A DNA stretch of 64,000 nucleotides from JBDKVA01 sp039679375 (GTDB lineage Bacteria; Bacillota; Clostridia; Acetivibrionales; DTU013), in the NCBI GenBank assembly GCA_039679375.1, contig JBDKVA010000131.1, positions 75,264 to 139,263 of the forward strand, given 5' to 3'. Position 1 is the stretch's first letter, and each line of letters begins with the position of its first letter. The position numbers and the translations under genes were made by a program. The notes under the pieces were generated by a model. That model searched no databases and was not told the origin of the DNA. It worked only from the letters and a program-made list of their open reading frames with translations. Of this stretch, positions 7,889 to 16,944 are shown piece by piece.

Positions 7889-7917
7889 ATTATAATAACT
7901 GCCAAATCATCTGTCAA
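7889..7917 (-). promoter_or_regulatory. Consensus sigma-A promoter of glyA
   Basis: TTGACA (7912-7917) and TATAAT (7889-7894) on the minus strand, both perfect, with a 17-base spacer. Confidence 0.85.
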
Positions 7918-7982
7918 GAACAAAGATATCTTTTATAATCGGATATGAGGCTACTAATTATTTTAATAACAGACATTCCACA

Positions 7983-8016
7983 TCACCGTACGTACCGTTC
8001 GGTATATGACGGTTCC
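7983..8016 (-). mobile_element. Relic of group II intron domain V
   Basis: The minus strand reads GAACCGTCATATACC-GAAC-GGTACGTACGGTGATG, closely resembling the conserved domain V hairpin of bacterial group II introns. It lies just downstream of the maturase fragment at 8023-8241, in the expected order and orientation. A normal domain VI and 3' splice end are not recognisable, so the intron is dead. Confidence 0.72.
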
Positions 8017-8022
8017 CATATT

Positions 8023-8241
8023 TTACGCCTTAACAGTTTCGCATACATACAAGAAAAACGTGTATCCCACTTTTCGTAACCGATTATCAGTTACTGTAAC
8101 GTTCAAAATATAACTATTAGCGATGTGCCAGTAGCCTTTTCTTGTGTTCGCGAACTTTAATAGCAGTTTTGTGGTCAAGTCCAAGTTTTTAATCATTGCA
8201 TACCTGGTACATATCTTTTTCCACTGCTTCCAGATATACAA
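8023..8241 (-). pseudogene. C-terminal fragment of a group II intron maturase/reverse transcriptase
   Basis: Seventy-two codons match the end of group II intron-encoded proteins: YIWKQWKKICTRY followed by ANTRKGYWHIANSYILNVTV and LRKVGYTFFL, the typical maturase C-terminus. The reverse transcriptase and most of the maturase domain are missing. Similarity stops at about 8241, where an unrelated araC fragment on the other strand begins almost at once. The apparent TTG start is only the first start-like codon inside the fragment, with no ribosome binding site. Domain V-like sequence follows. I read this as debris of an inserted intron after a deletion. Confidence 0.82.
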
Positions 8242-8244
8242 AGG

Positions 8245-8415
8245 GTGGAAAAGACACTTGAACTGCTAAAGGAATGCAGTATGCCCGTATGCGACATCGC
8301 CGTCAGAGCAGGCTTCTACAGCAAAAGCTACTTTTACACCATATTCAAAAAAGAAATGGGAATCACTCCTTCAGAGTACAGGCAGAATATGAAAAGACAA
8401 AACCAGTCCGTATGA
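8245..8415 (+). pseudogene. AraC-type DNA-binding domain fragment
   Basis: The frame from 8245 to the TGA at 8415 encodes 56 residues of the second helix-turn-helix of an AraC-family regulator: LELLKECSMPVCDIAVRAGF, then YFYTIFKKEMGITPSEYRQ. The N-terminal ligand domain and the first HTH are missing, and no ribosome binding site or good start is present. Its broken end abuts the maturase fragment, so a deletion associated with the group II intron, or recombination through it, probably removed the rest. It is distinct from the intact AraC gene at 10376. Confidence 0.82.
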
Positions 8416-8420
8416 TATAT

Positions 8421-10178
8421 TCAATTTTTCCGGTTTTTTACGATATCCTTCATCAGCTCATTAATAATGCCCTCGTAATCTTCATAATTAAAAGAAAATA
8501 ATTCGGTGCTGTTTTTTCTTGATTCCGGGTGCAATTCCTTTATATCGTTCCATAGGAATACCTTTTTAATCAAATTGTCGATTTTATTCAAGTCCTTAAT
8601 CTCTTCAGCGTAGCATCTTATTATTTCATAATCCCTTATACCCTTCTGAAGGCTCTTGTACCTTAACGTAAGCATGGGATTACCATCCTTGCCGGGATAA
8701 ACAAAGTTGGTGTCTCCGGCCTTAAAGTACGGATAATGGTATGTGATTTTCCTTACGGGATCGTTAGGCCATACGGTGTAATTCCATCTCAGGAAGCCGT
8801 CAAGCTTCAGGTACCATGCGAGCCACGGTATACTGCGAGCCTCCAGTAAATGCGAACATATAAAAGTATTCGGAAAATCCGGCCCGCAGCATACATAGTA
8901 CGACAGCCTGCCTTCCACCCTGTCCCGCGCCTGGGAGAATTCATCATAATTACGGCATATTGAAGGCAGTATGATAACATAATCTGATATACCCTCAATA
9001 TTTTTTTGTATAAATGAAGAACTATTTAGAGCAACTTTGAATTTAAAGTTAGGAGCTGCATTTCTTATTAAGTTTTTCTTTTCAATAAAATGTTCGATAT
9101 CCTGAGGCTCATCAGCCACAATCCTCACTTTGCCGATCCAGCCTTTTCCGATGAAATTCTTTTCGAGTGCACATAAATAACTCTCAAAATCATTCAACTG
9201 TTGAATATATTTGTATGATTGCGAACACTCGTCAAAATATCTTATTCTCACACCGTCATCATAGTCCTTTATGACCCTGCCAAAGCCCTCGGCTTCATCG
9301 AGCCATATATTCATCAATCCGAAAACTTCAATTTCCTCATTGATTCCGTATTTCATACATAAATCGACATATCTGTTCAGCTTGCTGAAGTCGTACGACC
9401 ACCTTCCATTTTTGTCTAAGCTGACCTTTATTATGTTATATTCGTATAGATTAGCCGGATCTATTTTATCCAGGAATGAATACTGGCCGCTCCAGGGTAT
9501 TTCTGATACTACAACGGATATTGCCTTCTGACCAAGATTTGCCAGCGAGGCTATATAATTTTCAATTATTTTAAAATGACCGGCTCCCCATAAATCAACA
9601 TCATATTTGCGTGCAATATTTGAATTGTGCTGCCATAGGTCAAGATAGAACCCGTATTCCCGGGGGTCTTCCAAAACCAGCTCCAGAACATTGATTTCAA
9701 ACTCCATTGTTCTGAGTATTGCCTCATCTTCAAACATCCTGTGCCCGTATACTGTTATTTGCGGTTTGTACAGCCCCGGCCGCACATCCTTTCCTATCGC
9801 CGTTTCTATCCATACAGGCTGTACTCTTCCCCCTTCCACATGGATAACAGACGCATCAAGCAGCATATCAGCCTTTAATTGCCTGTCATCATCCTCCACC
9901 AGCCCAATCAGCCTTATGTCGATGTTATCCTTCCCAATGCCGGGGATATCGGCACTGACACGTAAAATATCCAATGGGCCCATTTCGTAGAATGAAGGAT
10001 CCCCGTTTACACATACAAGCATATCATTTTCCGAATAAAGAAGAAGCTGAACAGCCGCCCTGTCATTCCTGGCGCAGGTAAGCGATAATTTCCTGTTTTC
10101 ATCCGGCACGAATTTTTTGTTCCTGACTCCATAGACATACTTGAAGGATTCATTTTCGAGACTGCACTTAATATTCAT
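8421..10178 (-). CDS. DUF4091 domain-containing protein
   Basis: A protein of 585 residues from the ATG at 10178. The 27-codon upstream extension would start with TTG and lacks a ribosome binding site, so I rejected it. The C-terminal third carries the DUF4091 pattern, LEARSIPWLAWYLKLDGFLR then NYTVWPNDP and GNPMLTLRYKSLQKGIRDYE, typical of GH123-like or related carbohydrate-active proteins with an N-terminal beta-domain and a TIM-barrel-like centre. No signal peptide is seen, so it may act in the cytoplasm. It is divergent from an AraC regulator, which suggests a regulated sugar-related role. No catalytic activity is assigned. Confidence 0.78.
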   Translation of the reverse strand: MNIKCSLENESFKYVYGVRNKKFVPDENRKLSLTCARNDRAAVQLLLYSENDMLVCVNGDPSFYEMGPLDILRVSADIPGIGKDNIDIRLIGLVEDDDRQLKADMLLDASVIHVEGGRVQPVWIETAIGKDVRPGLYKPQITVYGHRMFEDEAILRTMEFEINVLELVLEDPREYGFYLDLWQHNSNIARKYDVDLWGAGHFKIIENYIASLANLGQKAISVVVSEIPWSGQYSFLDKIDPANLYEYNIIKVSLDKNGRWSYDFSKLNRYVDLCMKYGINEEIEVFGLMNIWLDEAEGFGRVIKDYDDGVRIRYFDECSQSYKYIQQLNDFESYLCALEKNFIGKGWIGKVRIVADEPQDIEHFIEKKNLIRNAAPNFKFKVALNSSSFIQKNIEGISDYVIILPSICRNYDEFSQARDRVEGRLSYYVCCGPDFPNTFICSHLLEARSIPWLAWYLKLDGFLRWNYTVWPNDPVRKITYHYPYFKAGDTNFVYPGKDGNPMLTLRYKSLQKGIRDYEIIRCYAEEIKDLNKIDNLIKKVFLWNDIKELHPESRKNSTELFSFNYEDYEGIINELMKDIVKNRKN

Positions 10179-10290
10179 AACAATTCCGCTTCTTTCCGGG
10201 ATATATCCCCATAATATTATCCTTTTACGCTGCTCATATAATTGAAAAGTTCGAATCAATCAGATAGAAACCAAAGCCGGATATCTGCAA

Positions 10291-10318
10291 TTGACATCTT
10301 TTATATTAGATATATAAT
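10291..10318 (+). promoter_or_regulatory. Promoter of the AraC-family gene
   Basis: TTGACA (10291-10296) and TATAAT (10313-10318), both perfect, with a 16-base spacer. It lies in the 197-base gap shared with the divergent DUF4091 gene. Confidence 0.72.
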
Positions 10319-10375
10319 AACTTTTAGTAAATGTAATAAATTGTTTTTGATATATACAAAACTGTCGGAGGCAAT

Positions 10376-11227
10376 ATGCTTTATATCTCAGGCTATAGAT
10401 CAAAACCCGAACCTAAATCCTGCGTTGAGGATCTTGACAGTTTTATTTCCGTCAACTGCTGCGGTTATGAAAAGTATATAACCAGGGACATAAGTACTTT
10501 GAGGAAAAACGGAAGGCCTGATTTTCAACTAATTTACATTTTCAACGGATGCGGATACTTTCTGGCAGACGGAAGCATGCAGGAGGTACATAAGGGCAGC
10601 ATCATAATTTATCATCCGGGGGAGCCCCAGGAATACAACTATAGCCATCATAATTCGGCCGAAGTATATTGGGTTCATTTTACAGGCTATGGAGCAAACG
10701 ACATAATAAAAGATATGGGATTAATAAACAATCATATATTTTCTGTTGGAGACTGTCCTGTTTACGCGGAATATTTTACCCGGATAATTCATGAGCTGCA
10801 ATTGAAACCGTTTATGTTCGGATACGCCGTCGATGCTGCATTATTAGCACTTCTGACATGCATGGGAAGATATGTGTCCGGTAAAAAAAACAACAATAAA
10901 CCAGCTATGGATGATGACATTAAAAGAGCTGTTGAGCAAATGCATGAAAGGTACGCTTACAATTGGAATGTTGCATCGCTGGCGGAGCTATGCAATCTGA
11001 GCCCGGACTGGTTCATGCACAAATTCAGGAACCAGGCCGGAATCCCGCCCATGGAGTATCTGGCTGGAATAAGGCTGGACAAGGCAAAATGGCTTATACG
11101 GAATTCGTCCTTGAGCATAAAGGAAATTTCCTATCTTACAGGCTATGAAAACCCGTTATATTTCAGCAGGATATTCAAAAAGGCCGAAGGTATTTCACCG
11201 GTAACGTACAGGAATAACAATAATTAG
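10376..11227 (+). CDS. AraC-family transcriptional regulator with cupin N-terminus
   Basis: A 283-residue regulator. Residues 20-130 are a cupin-like effector domain, with FQLIYIFNGCGYFLADGS and IIYHPGEPQEYNY. Residues 180-280 hold the double helix-turn-helix, ending in ISYLTGYENPLYFSRIFKKA and GISPVTYR. GGAGG lies four bases before the ATG. Regulators of this build commonly sense sugars and activate adjacent glycan-use genes. The divergent DUF4091 gene is the obvious candidate target, and both share the intergenic region with a consensus promoter. Confidence 0.92.
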   Translation: MLYISGYRSKPEPKSCVEDLDSFISVNCCGYEKYITRDISTLRKNGRPDFQLIYIFNGCGYFLADGSMQEVHKGSIIIYHPGEPQEYNYSHHNSAEVYWVHFTGYGANDIIKDMGLINNHIFSVGDCPVYAEYFTRIIHELQLKPFMFGYAVDAALLALLTCMGRYVSGKKNNNKPAMDDDIKRAVEQMHERYAYNWNVASLAELCNLSPDWFMHKFRNQAGIPPMEYLAGIRLDKAKWLIRNSSLSIKEISYLTGYENPLYFSRIFKKAEGISPVTYRNNNN

Positions 11228-11271
11228 TTTCTGATATATATCGCAGCCGTTATTTACATTGCTGTATTTAT

Positions 11272-12255
11272 CTATTTTATCACCTTGTACAGTTCATCTG
11301 CTGACGGCTGCAAAATAGGCTCTGTCTTTCCTTCCGACACCATCGTCCTTTGACTTGTGCCATTTAGTCTGCCTATTACTGCAGCGTCTATACCGGCATT
11401 TTTCAAGTGTCTTACCAAGCCATTACCATCTTCTGCCGAAATCAGCATACAGCCGCTTGAAATGAGCTTGTAGGGGTCAATCTTATAAAATCCGCAAATT
11501 CTTCTGGTGGGCATAGCAACAGGTATTTTCCCCAGATCGATCTCACATCCGTTTCCCGAAGCATCGCATATCTCCCATACAGCGCCCAGCACGCCGCCTT
11601 CTGTGACGTCATGCATCGCATTCACACCGAATCTGGCTGCTTCGAGGCCTTCCTTTACCACACTCAGGCTGTTTATATACTCCTTGGCTTCACTGACAAT
11701 TTCGCACCCCAAACCGGATGACAATTCCTTTTCCTTTTCGCGGGCAATAATCGATGCGCCCTCCAATCCTGCATGCTTGGTCAGTACCAGACTGTCGCCT
11801 CTTTTTGCACCGGAAGTCGATATCATTTTTCCGCGTAGGCAGCGGCCAATTGCCGTACAAGAAATCACAAAACGCGTTACAGCACTTGTGACCTCCGTGT
11901 GGCCGCCAAGAATATCTACATTGATCGAAGCAGCAGTACTGCAAAGCTGGTCCATTATGCTTTCCAGATCTTGTTCTGCAGCACCGGGCGGGCAGAGTAT
12001 CGTTACCATAAGTCCGATCGGTTCTACGCCGCATGAGGCGATATCATTACAATTAATATGCACTGCCAGTTTACCGATCTCATTTGCAGTTCCCGTTATG
12101 GGATCCGTTGACAGGACGCAGGCATATTTTCCGAATTCTACGGCTGAGCAATCCTCGCCGATCCCAGGGCGCAATATTACTTCACTTCGATTTGACTGGA
12201 TTTTATTTAAAATCAACTTCTCAAGAGTACTGTTTGGTATCTTTCCGATTTTCAT
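11272..12255 (-). CDS. AIR synthase (PurM/HypE)-like protein
   Basis: A 327-residue member of the PurM superfamily of ATP-dependent enzymes. Near residues 28-60 it has RPGIGEDCSAVEFGKYACVL and STDPITG, and near 115 the glycine-rich ILGGHTEVT, both typical of the HypE/AIR-synthase-related group. It ends ADELYKVIK and lacks the C-terminal cysteine that HypE carbamoylates, and no hyp genes are nearby, so I do not call it HypE. The substrate is unknown. It is followed downstream by an intergenic end, and upstream DUF2225 ends 26 bases before its start, so the two are probably co-transcribed. Confidence 0.82.
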   Translation of the reverse strand: MKIGKIPNSTLEKLILNKIQSNRSEVILRPGIGEDCSAVEFGKYACVLSTDPITGTANEIGKLAVHINCNDIASCGVEPIGLMVTILCPPGAAEQDLESIMDQLCSTAASINVDILGGHTEVTSAVTRFVISCTAIGRCLRGKMISTSGAKRGDSLVLTKHAGLEGASIIAREKEKELSSGLGCEIVSEAKEYINSLSVVKEGLEAARFGVNAMHDVTEGGVLGAVWEICDASGNGCEIDLGKIPVAMPTRRICGFYKIDPYKLISSGCMLISAEDGNGLVRHLKNAGIDAAVIGRLNGTSQRTMVSEGKTEPILQPSADELYKVIK

Positions 12256-12281
12256 ACGATCCTCCGACCCACCTAACCCGT

Positions 12282-12956
12282 CTATTCACCGGCCATCTGT
12301 GTTTTCACAAGCTGAAACTGGTCCCTTGCCGCTTCGATCAACGTCGGCTTTTTTCTGGCCTCCGGTGAACTGATCAGCCTGCTCAGCCATTTTGTGGCTT
12401 CATCATAGTTGCCGGCCCTGCGGCTGAGTTCTCCTATAATATACATGCAAGTACTCTCATCAAGCTTGTCCGCCGGGAAACGTTCATTTTCATATGTATC
12501 CTGATAAGCTTTCAGGGCAAATTTGACAAAATCATGTTCTCTCGCGTCTTCCTTTATTCTATAAAGCCATGCTATACGCATGCAGACCTTTGCTATTTCA
12601 CTGGCTTTTGAGCTTCGCAGCTGATAATTGTATAAAACCAGCTTGAAAGCTTCAATTGCTGTGTCAACGTTTCTCTCTCCCTCCAGGCTCCTTTTACTCC
12701 ACTTTGGCGCTAATTCTTTTTTTAGTATATCAGCTTCTCTTGATGGAATTTCTTCAAATTTATCTGATAGAGACGCATAACCGCAATTTTCACAAACCCA
12801 CGCATCATAGAACATCGGGTTGATATCCTTATAATGAATACAAAAGTCGGTATCGCGTCTTTCGACCTTGCAGGCTTTCATTTTTACCTTTGTTACCTTA
12901 AACTTTTTTGAGCATACCGGGCAAATTAATTCTTTGCTGTACAGATTCTCGTTCAT
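12282..12956 (-). CDS. DUF2225 domain-containing protein
   Basis: A protein of 224 residues from the ATG at 12956, chosen because GGAGG lies five bases upstream; an ATG four codons earlier sits in front of that site and has none of its own. The N-terminus has a zinc-ribbon-like pair, ICPVCSKKFKV near residue 11, and later WVCENCGY, so four cysteines could bind a metal. The C-terminal half is helical and resembles tetratricopeptide units. DUF2225 is common in Firmicutes and its function is not known. It sits between AIR-synthase-like and VanW genes in an apparent operon. Confidence 0.85.
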   Translation of the reverse strand: MNENLYSKELICPVCSKKFKVTKVKMKACKVERRDTDFCIHYKDINPMFYDAWVCENCGYASLSDKFEEIPSREADILKKELAPKWSKRSLEGERNVDTAIEAFKLVLYNYQLRSSKASEIAKVCMRIAWLYRIKEDAREHDFVKFALKAYQDTYENERFPADKLDESTCMYIIGELSRRAGNYDEATKWLSRLISSPEARKKPTLIEAARDQFQLVKTQMAGE

Positions 12957-13007
12957 TCGGACCTCCATGCTTCAAAACCAAGTAGTTATTGCGTCACATT
13001 CCCGCGC

Positions 13008-14375
13008 TTAGTATACATCAAACAGAAAATCGCTGACGCGAACTTTTCCTCTTACAGGTTTGTAATAATCCTCAGTAAGTTGTTCTTTCCATAACAGAGT
13101 ACCATTTTTATATATTTCCCTATAAAGTATGACTCTCACACCTTTTATTGCCTTTCGTTCAACGATCCTCTCCCCGTATTGCAGCGAATGATCCACTACC
13201 ACTTCATCCGGTTCCGGAGGATATACTGCAATCGTCTCCGTCTTAAGCTTAAAAGTCCTGTCATCCACATCTTTTCTGCCGAGAATGCGGATATTCAATG
13301 TCCTTCCGTTTACATCCGTCTGCAGGCAAATAGGGTAATCAAGGCTGTTAATGAACCTGAAATCAATGGAATCCTCGTTAATTGTTGCATCCCGTCCCGG
13401 GCTGATATAGGTAAGCGGTATTGAATGGTGCGTCCGGTCAGTTACCTTAAGCCCTGCCAGCAATACCGCATTGTACAATGTGGAGGAGACCTGGCAGACG
13501 CCGCCTCCCGTTCCGGAAACAAGCTCGTTTTTCAATATAATAGGGGCTTCTTTGTATCCATTTTCAAGTGTCCTTGGACCCAATGCCTGATTCATCGAAA
13601 ACTCTTCGCCAGGCAGCAATATTCTGTTGTCAATCCTGCTGCAGGCCAACCGTATATTATCGCTTCGGTTCACGTCACCCGTACTGAATTCGGTACTGAA
13701 ATGCGAAATAACACGATCGATCTCTTTTATCTCCTCATACACAATATGAGGTTTTTGCTCATCCACCAGCAGCCCGATCTTTCCAAATTCTCTCTTCCTT
13801 AAATGATTTTCTATCAATTCCGTATTTCTGTCAATATCCAGCGATCTTCCTATATTCTCATGCTTAAATTCTGTAGCTCCCTTTATATAAGCCATTTCGG
13901 CATTTTTCGCTATCGTATCGCATTCACTTTTTATTTTTTTTATAAAGGACTGGAGTTTAACCCGGTCGTAATCCACCCCCACATTTATCCGTATGCCCTT
14001 GAAGGATAGGAGCAATGAATTGTATACCTTACTGAATATACTGCCTGTCCGCCCTATTAAATAAGCTTGCTCGACAGCATCATCGATCAGATACTTATAA
14101 TTTATTTCTGTAAGCTTTAAAACCCACTGCCGGTCGCCATAGGTCAGCGTGAAATCCTCAGAAGGGTATTTACTGCTGATACTTTGAGCAACCAGATCTT
14201 TGGCTTCCGTCCTGGACAACCAGGAAATATCGGTCTGTTCAATGAGGATACCTTTTCTCAGCGTATCCCCGGTATATATGTATGCAAGCACGAGCAAAGC
14301 CACAGATAGCACGATTACTGTAATTGCACCGCCATAAACGATTTTTATCCAGCTTTTGTTTTTTATATCCGGCAT
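13008..14375 (-). CDS. VanW-family membrane-anchored protein
   Basis: A 455-residue protein. Residues 12-34 are a transmembrane anchor, so the bulk is probably extracytoplasmic. A putative peptidoglycan-binding region spans about 40-190, and the VanW domain runs from about 225 to 360 with RIDNRILLPGEEFSMNQALG and SGTGGGVCQVSSTLYNAVL. VanW is named from vancomycin-resistance clusters, but such proteins are widespread in clostridia and their role is unproved; an envelope role is likely. I chose the ATG at 14375, with GGGAG nine bases upstream, over a TTG three codons earlier that would touch the ribosome binding site. Confidence 0.87.
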   Translation of the reverse strand: MPDIKNKSWIKIVYGGAITVIVLSVALLVLAYIYTGDTLRKGILIEQTDISWLSRTEAKDLVAQSISSKYPSEDFTLTYGDRQWVLKLTEINYKYLIDDAVEQAYLIGRTGSIFSKVYNSLLLSFKGIRINVGVDYDRVKLQSFIKKIKSECDTIAKNAEMAYIKGATEFKHENIGRSLDIDRNTELIENHLRKREFGKIGLLVDEQKPHIVYEEIKEIDRVISHFSTEFSTGDVNRSDNIRLACSRIDNRILLPGEEFSMNQALGPRTLENGYKEAPIILKNELVSGTGGGVCQVSSTLYNAVLLAGLKVTDRTHHSIPLTYISPGRDATINEDSIDFRFINSLDYPICLQTDVNGRTLNIRILGRKDVDDRTFKLKTETIAVYPPEPDEVVVDHSLQYGERIVERKAIKGVRVILYREIYKNGTLLWKEQLTEDYYKPVRGKVRVSDFLFDVY

Positions 14376-14437
14376 TAATAACAACTCCCGCTACTATTAT
14401 ATTGTTATCAAATGCACTTATATAACATGCATGGAAA

Positions 14438-15673
14438 TTATTCGGTTATGTTAATTATCTCCGTTTCATTCATGGCTTTTTCAATCAAAGGCTCAAGCTG
14501 CAATCCCTCCTCGATTTTTTCAATCTCCGCCAGCCTGGGTTTTGTTTTGGGATGCTTTGCCACAAACACCGTACAACAATCTTCATAAGGTAATATGGAG
14601 GTTTCAAAGGTATCGATCCTTCTTGCTATTTCAATGACCTCGTTTTTATCCATACCGATCAGTGGCCTGAACACCGGTATTTCAACTGCTGCATTTGTTG
14701 CGGCCAGCCCCTGGACCGTCTGACTCGCTACCTGGCCAAGGCTCTCCCCTGTCAGCAACGCCTGTGCGCCATTTTTGACTGCGATCCCTTCAGCGATCAT
14801 CATCATAGCCCTTCTCATCAGAATGGTAAGCTGGTCTTCAGGACATTTACTGTTTATTTCCAGCTGTATATCGGTAAATGGGACGATATGGAGTTTTATG
14901 CGGTAACAATAGCGTGAGAGGATCTTCGCAAGGGAAATGACCTTTTCCTTCGCACGTTCACTTGTATAAGGATAGCTGTAAAAGTGGACCGCTTCTATTT
15001 CCATGCCCCTTTTTGCCATCATCCAGCCTGCTACGGGGCTGTCGATCCCACCTGAGAGCAGCAGCAGGCCTTTGCCGTTCGTGCCTATCGGCAGTCCGCC
15101 ATGGGACGGAATAATGTCACAATAAATATATGTGCTTTCACGTACTTCCACATATAATACGAAATCCGGATTATGAACGTCCACCTTTAACTCATTGATG
15201 TTTTCAAGCAGATAACCTCCAAGTTCCGCGCAAATCTCGGGAGATTGCATGGGAAAGCTCTTATCTCCCCTTTTTGCTTCAACTTTGAAACCGATGCAAT
15301 CCCCGCCGCGTATTATTTCACCTGATGCGGATACTTCCCTTTTACGGGAGGCAGACTGAATAAGCTTGTCTACACGCTTTTCTGCAAGCTCAAGAGAGTA
15401 TTTTTTTATCTCTTCAAAGTCAGAAGGTATCTTTAATGCGATACTAAGCGATACGATTCCGAAAACCCTGACAAGCCGGTTTATTGCTTCGTCATAATCA
15501 TAGCTCCCATCAAGCGGCTCTATGTAAATTCTGGCCTGGGACCTCCTAATTTCCGTTTTGCCCAGACCATACAGGGATTTTTTTATATTGCCCATCAGTT
15601 TATCTTCGAATACCGGCCTGTTCAAGCCCTTTAAAACGATTTCTCCATACCGTACAAGAATAACTTTATTCAT
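14438..15673 (-). CDS. thiI: tRNA 4-thiouridine synthase ThiI
   Basis: A 411-residue enzyme that thiolates U8 of tRNA using ATP and sulfur from a cysteine desulfurase; in some bacteria it also serves thiamin synthesis. An N-terminal ferredoxin-like plus THUMP region (residues 1-165) precedes a PP-loop ATPase with LLLLSGGIDSPVAGWMMAKR near residue 203. There is no C-terminal rhodanese domain, the usual form in Firmicutes. AGGAGG five bases before ATG lies inside the end of the cysteine desulfurase gene, and ATGA overlaps its stop, so translation is coupled to its sulfur donor. Confidence 0.95.
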   Translation of the reverse strand: MNKVILVRYGEIVLKGLNRPVFEDKLMGNIKKSLYGLGKTEIRRSQARIYIEPLDGSYDYDEAINRLVRVFGIVSLSIALKIPSDFEEIKKYSLELAEKRVDKLIQSASRKREVSASGEIIRGGDCIGFKVEAKRGDKSFPMQSPEICAELGGYLLENINELKVDVHNPDFVLYVEVRESTYIYCDIIPSHGGLPIGTNGKGLLLLSGGIDSPVAGWMMAKRGMEIEAVHFYSYPYTSERAKEKVISLAKILSRYCYRIKLHIVPFTDIQLEINSKCPEDQLTILMRRAMMMIAEGIAVKNGAQALLTGESLGQVASQTVQGLAATNAAVEIPVFRPLIGMDKNEVIEIARRIDTFETSILPYEDCCTVFVAKHPKTKPRLAEIEKIEEGLQLEPLIEKAMNETEIINITE

Positions 15674-16845
15674 TGCTGCCTCCTCATTTTTTGTTTCCTG
15701 TTTATTTCGATGACCGGGATGATTTCCTTAAGCGCCTTAACAGTGATTTCAACCTCTTCCATCGTATTGAAGGCTGAAAAGCTGAAACGGACCGCACCGT
15801 CAATCAATGTCGGCGGGACGCACATGGCTGAGAGCACATGGCTTTTTGTATTTTTATGTGAAGAACAGGCTGAACCGGTTGAAACATATATGCCCTTTTG
15901 CTCAAGGTGGTGCAATAGCACTTCGGAGCGGACATTCTCAAAAGCGATATTTAATATATAAGGAGAGGAATCGGCTGGCGAAAGGATGCGATGTGCAATA
16001 TCCGAACTATTCAGCTTTTTTATAAAATCTTTTTTCAAGGCTCCTGCTGTTTCCATATTCTGATCCAGCCTCGCAAATATGAGCCTTGAGGCAAGCCCAA
16101 ATCCTGCAATTCCCGGCACATTCTCAGTTCCCGATCGAAGCAGGGTTTCCTGCCCTCCGCCGAAAAGCAGTGGTTTTAGCTTCACTTTTTTAGAAGCATA
16201 CAAAGCGCCGACCCCCTTGGGACCGTGAATTTTATGGGAACTAATAGATAGCAGGTCAATTCCGGCTTTGGACGGAATTATAGTGATTTTGCCATAAGCC
16301 TGTACCGCGTCAACATGAAATGCTGCGAGTGGATTGATGTTGTTTCTGATTTTTGAAATTTCATCAAGATGCTGTATCGAACCCGTTTCATTATTTACAG
16401 CCATTATACTGATAAGGGCTGTATCCTGCCTCAGCTTTTCCTTTAATTCCTCAAGATTCAGCATGCATTCTCCGTCTACATCTATATAATCTACTGTGCA
16501 GCCTTGCCCTTCGAGGTGGCGGAATACCTCCAGTACGGATGGATGCTCTATTTTAGAAGTGATGATATGCTTTCCCTTTCTCGGATTTGCATCGAGATAG
16601 CCTCTAATGGCAAGATTGTTTGATTCTGTACCACCCGAGGTGAAGTATATTTCTTTCGTTTCAGCCCCCAATGAAGCTGCAATTGCTTCCCTGGAGTCCT
16701 TTACCGCTTTCTCCGCCTCGATCCCTTTTCTGTGGAGCGATGATGGATTGCCAAATGTTATTGCGGCTACATCAGCCATAAGCTTTGTGACTTCGTCATA
16801 CTGTCTGGTAGTAGCACTGTTATCAAAGTAAATTTCCTGTTGCAT
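15670..16845 (-). CDS. Cysteine desulfurase (IscS/NifS-like)
   Basis: A 391-residue PLP enzyme that removes sulfur from cysteine as a protein-bound persulfide. It starts MQQEIYFDNSATT, has FTSGGTESNNLAIRGYL near residue 70, the PLP lysine in SSHKIHGPKGVGALY near 205, and the active cysteine loop STGSACSSHKNTKSHVL near 328. GAGG lies seven bases before the ATG at 16845; a TTG two codons earlier is less likely. The four-base overlap with thiI implies that it supplies sulfur for tRNA thiolation (a NifZ- or IscS-like role). It probably has its own promoter at 16910-16938. Confidence 0.94.
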   Translation of the reverse strand: MQQEIYFDNSATTRQYDEVTKLMADVAAITFGNPSSLHRKGIEAEKAVKDSREAIAASLGAETKEIYFTSGGTESNNLAIRGYLDANPRKGKHIITSKIEHPSVLEVFRHLEGQGCTVDYIDVDGECMLNLEELKEKLRQDTALISIMAVNNETGSIQHLDEISKIRNNINPLAAFHVDAVQAYGKITIIPSKAGIDLLSISSHKIHGPKGVGALYASKKVKLKPLLFGGGQETLLRSGTENVPGIAGFGLASRLIFARLDQNMETAGALKKDFIKKLNSSDIAHRILSPADSSPYILNIAFENVRSEVLLHHLEQKGIYVSTGSACSSHKNTKSHVLSAMCVPPTLIDGAVRFSFSAFNTMEEVEITVKALKEIIPVIEINRKQKMRRQQ

Positions 16846-16909
16846 TTTCAAACCTCATTTAAAATATCTTGTCATCCGTATTGGACATGTCTTTATTTAA
16901 GCTTTACCT

Positions 16910-16938
16910 ATTATACCACAATAGATCGTTTATCAAAA
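16910..16938 (-). promoter_or_regulatory. Candidate promoter of the cysteine desulfurase-thiI operon
   Basis: A perfect -10 box TATAAT (16910-16915) with a weak -35, TTTTGA (16933-16938), at 17 bases. Confidence 0.45.
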
Positions 16939-16944
16939 CACAAC

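Noticed and set aside
11272..12255. HypE hydrogenase maturation protein
   Set aside because: The C-terminal cysteine required by HypE is absent and no other hyp genes are nearby.
11507..12373. 288-codon open frame opposite the AIR-synthase-like gene
   Set aside because: Composition is that of an antisense shadow, no ribosome binding site, and it runs across two real genes.
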